Assembly: GCA_041583135.1 (NCBI GenBank)
Contig: JBFHGJ010000042.1
Location: 1-47,325, forward strand
Source: JABSOG01 sp041583135
GTDB lineage: Bacteria; Pseudomonadota; Gammaproteobacteria; Enterobacterales; Alteromonadaceae
DNA length: 47,325 nt
Direction of reading: 5' to 3'
A program made the position numbers and the translations under genes. This document shows positions 8,677 to 17,539 of the stretch, one piece after another; position 1 is the stretch's first letter; the number at the start of each line of letters is the position of its first letter. A model generated the notes under the pieces. It worked only from the letters and a program-made list of their open reading frames with translations, was not told where the DNA came from and did not search any database.

Positions 8677-9414
8677 TTAATGATACTTAGCGTAAATCGC
8701 CTTAATTTTGCCATCGGTATTGAGCCTTGCAATTGCCTGGTTGAATGAGGCGATAATATGACGTTTGCTCGGGTGAACGCGAAACATGATGGGATCGCGA
8801 AAGTTAATGTCACCAACTTCAAATTCGGCAAAGCGCAACTCCTGCGACATGTAGTAATAGGCGACATCTTTTTGAATGAAGATCTGGTCAAGTCGGCCAC
8901 TGGCCATGCGGTTGAGCAAGTTGTATTCACTGTTGCCATCGACCCTGATGATTTTGCCACTGGCAAACAGTTCCATGTAACCGGGGTAGTAGTAACCTCT
9001 GATCACGCCGACATGTTGGCGCAGCAGGTCGGTGGGCAGGTGCACCTGTTTTTGCTTGCCCTTGGCAAAAAGTACGATGTTGTCGCTTGTGGCAAAAGGC
9101 TCGGTGTAAATTCCCGGCAACTTTGAGGTGGTTCGCCAAGAAGGATTGATGCCCGGCTCAATGTCAACTTCTCCTTTTTCAAAGGCGTATAACAGGCGTT
9201 TTGGCGGCAAATAGACATATTTGAATTGATGGCCGCTCAAGGCGCCGATTTGCTCCAACACTTCACGGTAGATGCCCTTGGTGCCATATTTTTGGGCAAA
9301 GGTGAGCGGCGGATTTCCGGCGTAATTGATACCGACAATCAGCTCGGCGGCCTCAAGCGGCAACGCAAGCAGCAGTATGATTGGTAAAAGGCGTAGGAGA
9401 CCGGCACAACTCAT
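8677..9414 (-). CDS. Periplasmic solute-binding protein (SBP_bac_3 type), non-transporter
   Basis: A 245-residue protein with a signal peptide of about 22 residues (MSCAGLLRLLPIILLLALPLEA) followed by a solute-binding fold of the amino-acid / polar-compound family: ELIVGINYAGNPPLTF start, YREVLEQIGALSGHQFKYVY, then FEKGEVDIEPGINP and the closing AIARLNTDGKIKAIYAKY. Stand-alone proteins like this are common in Shewanella-type genomes and are not next to ABC permeases; none lies here either. The ligand is unknown. It may feed a sensor or be a vestigial binding protein. Own promoter assumed; next gene upstream is 97 bp away. Confidence 0.8.
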   Translation of the reverse strand: MSCAGLLRLLPIILLLALPLEAAELIVGINYAGNPPLTFAQKYGTKGIYREVLEQIGALSGHQFKYVYLPPKRLLYAFEKGEVDIEPGINPSWRTTSKLPGIYTEPFATSDNIVLFAKGKQKQVHLPTDLLRQHVGVIRGYYYPGYMELFASGKIIRVDGNSEYNLLNRMASGRLDQIFIQKDVAYYYMSQELRFAEFEVGDINFRDPIMFRVHPSKRHIIASFNQAIARLNTDGKIKAIYAKYH

Positions 9415-9477
9415 AAGGTTATTCTAATTGCTTGTCGGTATTGCCATCATAAGTGAATAACGTTAAGACGGCAATGC

Positions 9478-9495
9478 CGGCAGCAAAAGCTGCCG
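9478..9495 (-). terminator. Hairpin after the His-rich protein gene
   Basis: CGGCAGC-TTTT-GCTGCCG on the minus strand is a perfect 7-bp stem with a 4-nt loop, 17 bases past the stop of the His-rich gene. Only a weak T-rich stretch follows, so it may be an RNA-stabilising end rather than a strong terminator. Confidence 0.55.
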
Positions 9496-9511
9496 ACTAA
9501 CTCAAGCCGGG

Positions 9512-10042
9512 TTATTCGTCGTCCCAGTCGTCCCATTCGTCGATATCGGCACAATGGTAGTTACGAATGCGTTTTTTGCGCACTTCACCGTTACTGAATT
9601 CCGATACTTTATAACAACGACCTTCATCGTCTTGCTCGATATAGCTGTTGAGCTTTTTCGGCAGATCATAGTAGTAGTTGTCGTAGTATCGGTGCGTGTG
9701 GCTATGATAGAGCAGGTGAGTCGGACACCATGGGTGACCGTTGTACCATGAACCATGGATACCGACAGAGTGGCCAATGGCCGCGCCAAGCAGCACTTTT
9801 CCTAGCGAGTGATGTCTGTGTTTGTGATGACGGCTGCGATGATTATGGTGTTTGTAGTGCTTCTTTTTGCCGTTATGGTATTTGTGCCCGCGGCTACTGC
9901 CTTTGCTGCCTTGGTGAGCGCTCTTGCCGCCAACCACGACATGACGACTTTCAGATTTGGCGTTATCGGCTTGCGCCATATTTGGGGTGGCCAAAAGTGT
10001 CAGGCTTAGGGCGCTGATGGTAAAAAGAGAGAGTAACTTCAT
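9512..10042 (-). CDS. Histidine-rich exported protein of unknown function
   Basis: No family recognised. The first 25 residues are a clear signal peptide (MKLLSLFTISALSLTLLATPNMAQA). After it comes a very basic and His-rich segment (residues about 50-80, with runs such as KKKHYKHHNHRSRHHKHRHH), a short hydrophobic Gly/Ala helix (LGKVLLGAAIGHSVG), then aromatic repeats of His and Tyr (SHTHRYYDNYYYD). The acidic C-terminus ends DEWDDWDDE. Composition suggests periplasmic metal binding (Zn, Cu or Ni) or interaction with an acidic polymer; this is inference. A good ribosome site (AGGATC) precedes the ATG. Confidence 0.75.
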   Translation of the reverse strand: MKLLSLFTISALSLTLLATPNMAQADNAKSESRHVVVGGKSAHQGSKGSSRGHKYHNGKKKHYKHHNHRSRHHKHRHHSLGKVLLGAAIGHSVGIHGSWYNGHPWCPTHLLYHSHTHRYYDNYYYDLPKKLNSYIEQDDEGRCYKVSEFSNGEVRKKRIRNYHCADIDEWDDWDDE

Positions 10043-10149
10043 GACAGATCCTTAAACTTTTGTTCGATGCTGTCGTTAAGGTTACGCTTTGTTAACTGAA
10101 TAGAAGATGAATCGCGAAAAATGCGTTGTCAGGCTGGCTTGGGGTGCGT

Positions 10150-10171
10150 ATGCCGGGCCAAAGCCCGGCAT
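10150..10171 (-). terminator. Strong GC hairpin after the chemoreceptor gene
   Basis: ATGCCGGGC and GCCCGGCAT form a perfect 9-bp stem with a 4-nt loop, 12 bases past the chemoreceptor stop. There is no long U-tract on either side. Confidence 0.6.
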
Positions 10172-10183
10172 GGGTTTATGGCG

Positions 10184-12271
10184 TTAAACCTTAAAGCGAC
10201 CAACGATGTTGTGCAAGTCGCTGGCTGCGTGGTTTAGCTCATCGGCTTTATCTGACAATTCACCGGCGTGCTGCGCGGTATTGTCAACCAAGTGATTGAT
10301 CGAATGCAGTGATTCGTTGATGCTCTCAGCCACAACCGTCTGCTGTTCGGTTGCAACGGCAATGTGTCCGCTTTGCTCTTGTACGGTCTTGATTGAGGCG
10401 TTAATGTTATCAAGAGCCTGTTGCACTAGCTGGGTCTTCTCAACGCCGACAGAGGTCTGTTGCTGGCCTCTACTCATCACCGACTCCGCCGCTTGGGCGA
10501 TATTGCGCAGCTTGCTGACCATGGCTGAAATGTCTTTGGTGGAATCTTGGGTTCTACTGGCCAGTGAGCGGACTTCATCTGCTACCACGGCAAAACCACG
10601 GCCTTGTTCACCGGCGCGGGCAGCCTCAATGGCCGCGTTAAGCGCCAATAGATTGGTTTGTTCGGCAATGCCGTTGATCACATCGATCACCGAGCCGATA
10701 TTTTTCGATTCCTCGCCTAGGCCGTTGACCGTCTCTACCGCTTCTGCCATTGAGTTGGCGAGGTTGTTCATTTCGCTCATGGCCTCTGACGAAAGTTGCA
10801 TTCCGGTGGCCGTTTGGTTTTCGGCGTCGGCGGCGGCGCTGTTGGTTTGCGCGGCGTTTCTTGAGATCTCTTGTACTGTCGCGGCCATTTCGGTGACTGC
10901 GGCGGTAACAGAATCGACTTGAGTTTTCTGTTGTTGTATTTCCTGATTGGTCTCACTCGATACTCGACTTAAGTGATCTGAGGTGCTGCTAACCAGCTCA
11001 GAGTGACTGTTGGTTTGTTGCAATAGACCACGTAATTTGGAGATAAAGGTATTGAAATGCTCGGCCAATTCGCCGACTTCATCTTTGCTGTTAACGTCAA
11101 TACGACGAGTAAGATCGCCTTCACCTTCGGCGATATCTTGCATTGCCGAAGACAGACGGGCAATTGGACGGCTGATGCGATTGGAGACATAGAAGATCAA
11201 AAAGGTAATGAACGCCACCAGTATCACCACGCTAAGTAAGGAGTTGATTTTGGCATCGGTGACTGGGTCATTGATTAAGTGCGCAGGTACCATTAAACCT
11301 AACGTCCAGTTCATGGTTGGGAAATCGAGCTTGGCGGGCTGATAGGCGAGATAGTAGTCCTCACCCATAAACTCAACCTGCATATAGCCTTTTTCATCAT
11401 TTTGCATGGCAGAGACAAAATCGGCAAAACCTGCAGTATCTTTTGCGGTATCAAAGTCTTTGATTGGATGGTTTGGCTTAACGGCGGTTATCTCTTTGAT
11501 GAAATTGCCTGCGGCATCTTTTTCAGCCTCACCGTCACCTGTGATCTTAATCGTGTTGATTTTAAACTCAGCCAACTCGTCATTTTTGGGGAAATGCACG
11601 ACTCGGGCTTTGTCATCAAGCAAAAACGCATAGCCTTGGTCTTCATAGCGGATATCGTCGATAAAATCACCAATTTGGCCGAGCGATAAATCGATACCCC
11701 CGATACCAATAATTTTGCCAGCGGCATTTCTTACCGGTGCCTGTACAACAGAGGAAATTCGGCCCGTTGAAAAGTCGGCAGAAGGTGAGCCAACGTAAAA
11801 ATTAGGTTTTGATAAGGTGCTTTTATACCAAGGGCGCTCAGTCGCATAATAGTCGATCTCAACCCCGGTTATTTCATTTTCACGAAAATACTCGGACGTA
11901 ATATCGGAGGCAAAAAATGCCGAAAGAATATTTTTGTCTTTACTGGAAACGGCTACAAAGCTTTGATTGATAAGCTGGTAACCCGGGTCGTTAGATAAAT
12001 CTGCACCCCTTTGGGTATGGTTTTCAAACCACTTGAGAAACATCGGTTGATTGGTGAAGGTTTGGCTTAAGTAACCATACTTTTCAAAAAAGCCCTGTAC
12101 CTTAAGAGAGTCGGCAAAGGCTTGGTTCATTACTTTGGTCTTAATGCGATCTTCGGTGCGGCTACCGCTGACTAACATAAACACAATGGCGGCAATAACC
12201 AGAATTATGGTAATTGGGACGCCTACAAAGGTAAGGATTTGTCCTTTAAGCGTTTTTGAGAGCGAGCGCAT
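10184..12271 (-). CDS. Methyl-accepting chemotaxis protein with dCache sensor
   Basis: Inner-membrane chemoreceptor of 695 residues. Transmembrane helix 1 is at about 14-34. A periplasmic double-Cache domain follows (about 40-335, with RPWYKSTLSKPNFYVGSP and GGIDLSLGQIGDF blocks typical of the ligand-binding half). Transmembrane helix 2 is near 345-365, then HAMP (NRISRPIARLSSAM), then the methylation helices and signalling tip EQTNLLALNAAIEAARAGEQ near residue 550. It signals to CheA/CheW and flagella; the ligand is unknown. Its dCache domain is clearly paralogous to that of the next upstream protein (12455-13552), so duplication is likely. ATG with AGGA site. Confidence 0.95.
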   Translation of the reverse strand: MRSLSKTLKGQILTFVGVPITIILVIAAIVFMLVSGSRTEDRIKTKVMNQAFADSLKVQGFFEKYGYLSQTFTNQPMFLKWFENHTQRGADLSNDPGYQLINQSFVAVSSKDKNILSAFFASDITSEYFRENEITGVEIDYYATERPWYKSTLSKPNFYVGSPSADFSTGRISSVVQAPVRNAAGKIIGIGGIDLSLGQIGDFIDDIRYEDQGYAFLLDDKARVVHFPKNDELAEFKINTIKITGDGEAEKDAAGNFIKEITAVKPNHPIKDFDTAKDTAGFADFVSAMQNDEKGYMQVEFMGEDYYLAYQPAKLDFPTMNWTLGLMVPAHLINDPVTDAKINSLLSVVILVAFITFLIFYVSNRISRPIARLSSAMQDIAEGEGDLTRRIDVNSKDEVGELAEHFNTFISKLRGLLQQTNSHSELVSSTSDHLSRVSSETNQEIQQQKTQVDSVTAAVTEMAATVQEISRNAAQTNSAAADAENQTATGMQLSSEAMSEMNNLANSMAEAVETVNGLGEESKNIGSVIDVINGIAEQTNLLALNAAIEAARAGEQGRGFAVVADEVRSLASRTQDSTKDISAMVSKLRNIAQAAESVMSRGQQQTSVGVEKTQLVQQALDNINASIKTVQEQSGHIAVATEQQTVVAESINESLHSINHLVDNTAQHAGELSDKADELNHAASDLHNIVGRFKV

Positions 12272-12454
12272 TAGATGTCCTCTAAATTATTGAGATGGGT
12301 TTGGCCAAGAAGTCCTTTAATGTAAATAGTACGTTAAGATAAATCAAGAGGGTGAAACTCCATTCCCTCTTTGTCGTTCAAGCGATGCAACATGTTGTTT
12401 TTTAAATATAGTCGTATTGGCAACAAACGGGCTGAATTATTTTCTCATTTGTGG

Positions 12455-13552
12455 TCAAACAGTCTTGCTTTTGCTGCTTTTTGCATAAAATCCGAACATA
12501 ACGAGCAACATTAAAGCAAAAAATAGGCCAAATAATACCAATTTAATCTGCAAGCTTAATATTTGTTGTTTTAACGGCTTTAATGGGGTGAGATAGGCGA
12601 TCGCCCATTGTACCTCAGGGAGTTCGAGCGATAACGGCAAATAGCTTAGGGCGTAATTGTCCCCAGCATATGTGACTTCAACGTAACCCGCAGGTTGCTC
12701 GCGCTTTTTTGCCACCCAATCGGCAAAACCCGTCGTCTTTGCATCGCTATCAAAGTCTTTAAGCGGATGATGTATTTTAGCTGCCGTTAGCTCTGGTTTT
12801 TGGCTTTCTTTACTGGGGTTACCATCATAGTCTATAGGCGGCGTGGTGATCCTGATGTGCTGAAGTACAGAGCCGGGTGATGCCATAACCAGCTTGTTGT
12901 CGTCACTGACAATCAGCGTTAGCTCGTTTTCATTTTGATTAAGTTGCCCAGCTAATGCTTGCCACTTGATGTCAAGGCCGGCAACTCCTAAGAGTTTTCC
13001 CTCCGGTCCTCGAACTACCCCAGAGATCACTGACGATACTCTTCCTGTGGTATAGTCAACAGTGGTACGCACTAAGCCAACAGATTGTCTTTTTACATCC
13101 TCTTTATACCAAGGCCTTTTGTAGGTGAAATAATTGTCTTTTTCTCCAACAATACGGTCGTTGTAAAAATACTCTCCGGTCTGCTCAGTGGCAAAAAAGG
13201 CACTCCAAATGGATGGGGCTTGCTCGCTCAAGGTATTCATACTTTGATTGATTAACCGGTACTTCGGATCATCGCTCACATCTTTGCCGCGCTCGGTATG
13301 CTGGCTGAACCATTGGATGTTATGGGGTGAGTGGATAAATTGCTTGGCCAATTGACCATAACCAGACCAAAAGCCAGCGAGCTTCAGTTGTTCAACTTGT
13401 GCCTTTGCCGCGACTTGGGCCTTAAAGTTGTCACGATAAAGGCTGCTTATATGACCGTATAGCACGATTAATAGTACAAACAAGACCAAAATTGCGGGAA
13501 TGATGATCTTATTCAACACACTGTTGCTTGTCATTTTGTTGCTTGTACTCAT
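12455..13552 (-). CDS. Orphan dCache membrane sensor without output domain
   Basis: A 365-residue protein with a transmembrane helix at about 14-34, a periplasmic double-Cache domain (about 40-325) and a second transmembrane helix near 337-357. It stops only about 8 residues into the cytoplasm (KSSKSKTV). There is no HAMP, kinase, GGDEF or chemoreceptor signalling domain. Shared blocks with the downstream chemoreceptor include NQSM..., RPWYK, TTGRVSSV and GVAGLDIK. The ATG overlaps the stop of the secreted cyclophilin gene as ATGA, so it is translationally coupled. It may act through a partner by helix contacts, or it may be a remnant of a truncated chemoreceptor; the open frame and coupling favour a working gene. 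Confidence 0.85.
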   Translation of the reverse strand: MSTSNKMTSNSVLNKIIIPAILVLFVLLIVLYGHISSLYRDNFKAQVAAKAQVEQLKLAGFWSGYGQLAKQFIHSPHNIQWFSQHTERGKDVSDDPKYRLINQSMNTLSEQAPSIWSAFFATEQTGEYFYNDRIVGEKDNYFTYKRPWYKEDVKRQSVGLVRTTVDYTTGRVSSVISGVVRGPEGKLLGVAGLDIKWQALAGQLNQNENELTLIVSDDNKLVMASPGSVLQHIRITTPPIDYDGNPSKESQKPELTAAKIHHPLKDFDSDAKTTGFADWVAKKREQPAGYVEVTYAGDNYALSYLPLSLELPEVQWAIAYLTPLKPLKQQILSLQIKLVLFGLFFALMLLVMFGFYAKSSKSKTV

Positions 13553-14415
13553 TGGTTTTTGTTCACCTTGACATCAGTGTTGAGGTAGCAAATATCGATA
13601 TTGCCATTGCCTTTGTGCAGATAAAAGTCGTTGGCGCGTTCACGGCGGCTCTGCACCTTATCTTTAAACGCCTTGGTGTTGGTCTTTTCGATTTGAATTT
13701 GCCACTGTTTGGCTTTTGGTAAGTCAGAGGCTATGGTCATTTTGACAATTTTAGAACGTTTGGCTTTATCTTCAATTACGCCGCCTTTGCTGACTTCACC
13801 GCGCGTAATCGAGTTTAACAGCTCTTTGCCATAAACAATGCGGCCCCAAATCGACATGTTGCGGTCAAGGTGGCGCGGCGCTTGGCCTATCATAATGGCA
13901 AAGTCTGTGGTGCCGCTGTTAGGATCTGAGGTGCGGGCAAGGTTGACGACACCGGGGCAAGTCAGTAGCCATTCTTTGTTTTCACTGGGCGCACGGCCAA
14001 CGGCAAAGCCGTCAATAAAACCGGTTTGCTCTGCTAGCAGGTCTGGTGCTTGTACTAGGGTAAACTGAGCGCTCTTGTCGATAGTGCGCTCAAACTCGGC
14101 TGTTTGCATTTGTTTTGCCAACGCCAGTTTGCTGGTTTCTTCCATGTCGCCGCCTTGAACCACAAAACCATCGATAACACGATAAAAACTCAAACCGTCG
14201 TAAAAGCCCGCACGTACCAAAGCTTTGATGTGCTCAACGTGCTTGGGCGAGAACTGCTGCGCCAATTCAAATACGATGCGGCCTTGCTCGGTATCCATAT
14301 ACAGGGTGTTCTGTGGTGCGAGAGTACGGTAATTATCATCGTTGGCCACTGAGCCAAAAGGGATGGTTGCCACAGCAAAAACGAGAGCCAAGCGGCGAAG
14401 CAATGTGTTTTTCAT
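13549..14415 (-). CDS. Exported cyclophilin-type peptidyl-prolyl isomerase
   Basis: Predicted periplasmic peptidyl-prolyl cis-trans isomerase. The chosen ATG at 14415 has AAGGA 8 bases upstream and gives a signal peptide (MKNTLLRRLALVFAVATIPF, cleavage near SVA). The cyclophilin core contains FYDGLSFYRVIDGFVVQGGD with the catalytic Arg kept (family usually FHRV; here FYRV). Further on are PGVVNLART and GTTDFAIMIG. At 288 residues it is about 100 longer than E. coli PpiA, with a longer C-terminal part containing RSRERANDFYLHKG-like basic residues and a final Cys. Upstream in-frame ATG at 14433 lacks a ribosome site. Overlaps the orphan dCache gene by 4 nt. Confidence 0.88.
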   Translation of the reverse strand: MKNTLLRRLALVFAVATIPFGSVANDDNYRTLAPQNTLYMDTEQGRIVFELAQQFSPKHVEHIKALVRAGFYDGLSFYRVIDGFVVQGGDMEETSKLALAKQMQTAEFERTIDKSAQFTLVQAPDLLAEQTGFIDGFAVGRAPSENKEWLLTCPGVVNLARTSDPNSGTTDFAIMIGQAPRHLDRNMSIWGRIVYGKELLNSITRGEVSKGGVIEDKAKRSKIVKMTIASDLPKAKQWQIQIEKTNTKAFKDKVQSRRERANDFYLHKGNGNIDICYLNTDVKVNKNQ

Positions 14416-14575
14416 AGACTGTCCTTGAAACAATAAAGTTGCGAATACGACGGTTTGACACTATAAATTAAGCCCGATGGTATGTGAATTTAAAAATAGC
14501 ATCAAAACTTGTCAAATCTGCTCCTGTAAGCCACAGCTTTGACGGGGGCAAATCACAATAAAAAGGAATCTAAGG

Positions 14576-15256
14576 ATGAAAAATCTCTCAAAAGTGATGT
14601 TGGTCTGTGCATCTTTTGTCTTATGTACCGGCTTTCTCGGTGGAGATGAGAACAATCTCAACAGTTCAAAATCAAAAGGCTTTGGCCCAATGAAGGTGTC
14701 TTTACCTTACGTCAACTACAACAAATACTTCGGTTATGTTGACAAAGACGTTAAACCTGAGGGCAAATATAAAGACAAAGACGCTTATTACCTGTATGTC
14801 TGGGTGCCTGCTGCGATTGATGAGCTGGGGATCTCTATGGTGTCACCGGCAACCAACAAGCCGGGCAAAGGTGATTTTGTTCATGAGTATTTCAACAAAG
14901 GCATGAAAAAGGACAAAAAGGCATTTTTCGATACTTATTTGGTGCTCGACAGAATGGATGTGACTGATGCCAAAAAAATCAAATCCGGCGGCAAGGTTTT
15001 GCAAACGCTGCAAACCAATGATGATAGCTCGGAGCTGCCGAAAAACCCCGGTGGTCGTAAATACAATTCTTTGCTGAGACACGAATCTCAAGTCAGCAGC
15101 CCAACCAAGGCGTTGGTGCGCGGCTTATATCGCATTACTTTCACTTCGTTTAGAGGCGCGGTAAGTGGCTCTTATATGGCAACCCTAGGCAGCAATGTGC
15201 CGGGGATTAAAATTGCCAGCTCGTTAGAAAAGCTCGACGAATTGGTCAACAAGTAA
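14576..15256 (+). CDS. LipL32-like surface lipoprotein family protein
   Basis: A 226-residue exported protein with several segments that match the Leptospira LipL32 pattern: LPYVNYNKYFGYV, KDAYYLYVWVPAAIDELG, MVSPATNKPGKGDFV, FFDTYLVLDRMD, KYNSLLRHE and LVRGLYRITFTSFRGAVSGS. LipL32 is the major surface lipoprotein of pathogenic Leptospira and has homologues in marine bacteria such as Pseudoalteromonas, where binding to matrix proteins has been described. The N-terminus (MKNLSKVMLVCASFVLCTGFLGG) is hydrophobic; Cys17 is preceded by FVL, not a good lipobox, so lipid attachment is uncertain. GGAA about 11 bases upstream of the ATG. Single-gene unit. Confidence 0.85.
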   Translation: MKNLSKVMLVCASFVLCTGFLGGDENNLNSSKSKGFGPMKVSLPYVNYNKYFGYVDKDVKPEGKYKDKDAYYLYVWVPAAIDELGISMVSPATNKPGKGDFVHEYFNKGMKKDKKAFFDTYLVLDRMDVTDAKKIKSGGKVLQTLQTNDDSSELPKNPGGRKYNSLLRHESQVSSPTKALVRGLYRITFTSFRGAVSGSYMATLGSNVPGIKIASSLEKLDELVNK

Positions 15257-15269
15257 ACCCGTTGAGTTG

Positions 15270-15299
15270 GTGGCAGGGAGCAAAAGTGCACCCTGTCAC
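15270..15299. terminator. Hairpin between convergent LipL32-like and GspE-like genes
   Basis: GTGGCAGGG and CCCTGTCAC pair over 9 bp (one G-U) around a 12-nt loop. It lies 14 bases past the LipL32-like stop and 17 bases from the convergent gene end. It may serve both directions. Confidence 0.5.
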
Positions 15300-15316
15300 A
15301 CATTGGTCAACAGCCG

Positions 15317-17539
15317 CTAATCTAAAGCACTGAGACTTTGCAGTTGTTTAAAGTCGGTCAGGCCCATCAACACTTTCAAAATACCATCTTGCACCAAGGT
15401 GCGCATACCATCTTCCATTGCCTGCCGGGCTATTTCTTCTACGGATTTGGCGTTGTAGATATTGTTGCGGTTTTTCGCCGAAATCGGCAATAACTCATGA
15501 ACACCGGCACGGCCTTTGTAACCTGTGCCACCGCAGATATCACAACCCACTGGACGGCACAGCGTTTGGGTATCCCAATCAAGATCAAGTTCACCGATAT
15601 ACTGCTGACCGTAGTGGCGTGTGATAAAGTCGATTTCCTTTTGCTCTGGCTTGTAGGCTTCTTTACAGCTTTTACACAGGGTTCTGATCAGTCGCTGGGC
15701 CAAAATACCGACTACGGCGTCGGCAAAGTTGACCGGATCGAGTCCAATATCGAGCAAACGGGTAATGGTTTCAGGGGCTGAGTTGGTGTGCAGAGTCGAT
15801 AAGACCAAGTGACCGGTCAGTGAGGCTTCGACACCGGCACTGGCGGTTTCCTTATCACGCATCTCACCGATAAGGATGATGTCGGGGTCGGCACGCAAGA
15901 AGGATCTGAGTGCGGCTTCGAAGTTCAGCCCTATTTTAGCGTTCATCTGCACCTGTTGCAGGCCGGGCTGGGTGATCTCTACCGGGTCTTCTGCGGTCCA
16001 GATCTTTTTCTCAGGGGTATTGAGCTTGCCTAATATGGCGTGCAAGGTGGTGGTTTTACCAGAACCTGTAGGGCCGACCACCAGCAAAATGCCGTGGGGG
16101 TGCAGGATCATCTTATCGAGCATGTCATAGTTTTTCTTTGACATATTCAGCGCTTCATAAGGCATTGCATCGCCGCTGGCCAAAATACGCATGACGATGC
16201 CCTCGCCAAATACCGTTGGTATGGTTGCAACCCGCACTTCGATGGGTTTGTTGCCCAAACGTACGGTAAACTTACCATCTTGCGGCAGGCGCTTTTCGGC
16301 AATGTCGAGCCTAGACATGATTTTGATCCGCGCCGCAGTGGCCGGTTGGTGACTGGACGGGATCTCGATAACTTTTTGACAGACACCATCGACACGCATT
16401 CTCACTTGGGTCGGGTTTTTGCCTTTACTCGGCTCAATATGAATATCCGAAGCGTCGATGGTAACGGCTTCATGCAAGATGCGGTTAACCAATTTCACCA
16501 CCGCAGGGGCTTCTTCGTTTACCGCCTCTTCTGGGTCTTTGTCATCGACCAACATATCCTCTTCAATCTCTCCGAGGATATCGCCAAGTTCGCCCATATT
16601 GGCGGCCGACGGAATTTGTGCGCCCAAATAGCGCTGAATATCATCAGGTAGGCCGACGCAGATACTGTACTCAACCAACCCGGTGGCCGACTCGATCTCC
16701 ATCAACAACTCGCCGTTGTTGGGCTGTGCCATCAAGATTATGGGTTCTTCTTTGGTGTCGGCAATGATCACCACATCATTTTTTTGCAGGTAGCTTAAGT
16801 TGAGCTTGTTGTTGGCGTCGTGAATGTGAAACTTTTCTTCATCGTAGGCCAAAAAAGGCACCTGATAATAGACTTCCAAAGACAAACCGATAAGGTCTTT
16901 AGCGACCTTAAATTCGTCTTTTAAGCGTCTGACTTGCGCATCTAAATTGCGTTCTTTGTAAATCGACTCAAGCTGCTCTTTGACCACTGAGCCGAGGTGA
17001 TACAGGTAGTCGAACGGGGCTTTGGTGCCACCGAGTTCATAGCGAAATTTTTGTCCAAGCAATGAAGACATTTCGATGGCTTTTCTGGCATCGGATTCTT
17101 CAAAGGTGCCGCCGTCGCGGCGATTAATAAACTGCACTACGCCAAGCAATACACCATTATCCTGGATCGGCACTATCAGCACGCTTTTGGTGCGAAAGTT
17201 TGAGGCTTTGTCGTAGCGGTCGGCAAATTTGAGTTTAGGATGAATGGTGGTGAGCGCCTCTGCATCATAGGCATCTTTAATCAATAGAGGTCTCAAGCTT
17301 AAAGCGACGTACCCGGCTAGAGATTGTGGGCCGATGGGCAGTCTGATCTCTTTGACTTCATCGCCTGTTTTAAAACGAGAGACGATATCTCGGCTATAGC
17401 GGTTGCGCTGGTAGATGGTCATGCGTTCGGCGTCGAACAGGTTTAAGATCTCATTTTCCAAACTCGGTAGTACGTCGGCGAAACGGTGACTATCGTGGAT
17501 CTTTTTAAACAGTTGCAGTAGTTGCTGGTAAAATTCCAT
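15317..17539 (-). CDS. GAF-domain GspE/PilB-type secretion ATPase
   Basis: A 740-residue cytoplasmic protein. The N-terminal GAF domain spans about residues 20-170. A linker and the GspE N-terminal-like region follow. The ATPase carries Walker A GPTGSGKTTTL (about 491), the Asp box, Walker B ILIGEMRD (about 558), the His box LSTLHTNSA, and the four-Cys zinc motif CKSC...CDICGG (about 625 and 670). The last is typical of GspE/PilB. No gspC-M or pilA-D genes lie around it, so it may power or tune pili or secretion from elsewhere, with the GAF domain sensing a small ligand. Alternative: an orphan regulator with a degenerate motor role. ATP motifs look intact. Confidence 0.88.
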   Translation of the reverse strand: MEFYQQLLQLFKKIHDSHRFADVLPSLENEILNLFDAERMTIYQRNRYSRDIVSRFKTGDEVKEIRLPIGPQSLAGYVALSLRPLLIKDAYDAEALTTIHPKLKFADRYDKASNFRTKSVLIVPIQDNGVLLGVVQFINRRDGGTFEESDARKAIEMSSLLGQKFRYELGGTKAPFDYLYHLGSVVKEQLESIYKERNLDAQVRRLKDEFKVAKDLIGLSLEVYYQVPFLAYDEEKFHIHDANNKLNLSYLQKNDVVIIADTKEEPIILMAQPNNGELLMEIESATGLVEYSICVGLPDDIQRYLGAQIPSAANMGELGDILGEIEEDMLVDDKDPEEAVNEEAPAVVKLVNRILHEAVTIDASDIHIEPSKGKNPTQVRMRVDGVCQKVIEIPSSHQPATAARIKIMSRLDIAEKRLPQDGKFTVRLGNKPIEVRVATIPTVFGEGIVMRILASGDAMPYEALNMSKKNYDMLDKMILHPHGILLVVGPTGSGKTTTLHAILGKLNTPEKKIWTAEDPVEITQPGLQQVQMNAKIGLNFEAALRSFLRADPDIILIGEMRDKETASAGVEASLTGHLVLSTLHTNSAPETITRLLDIGLDPVNFADAVVGILAQRLIRTLCKSCKEAYKPEQKEIDFITRHYGQQYIGELDLDWDTQTLCRPVGCDICGGTGYKGRAGVHELLPISAKNRNNIYNAKSVEEIARQAMEDGMRTLVQDGILKVLMGLTDFKQLQSLSALD

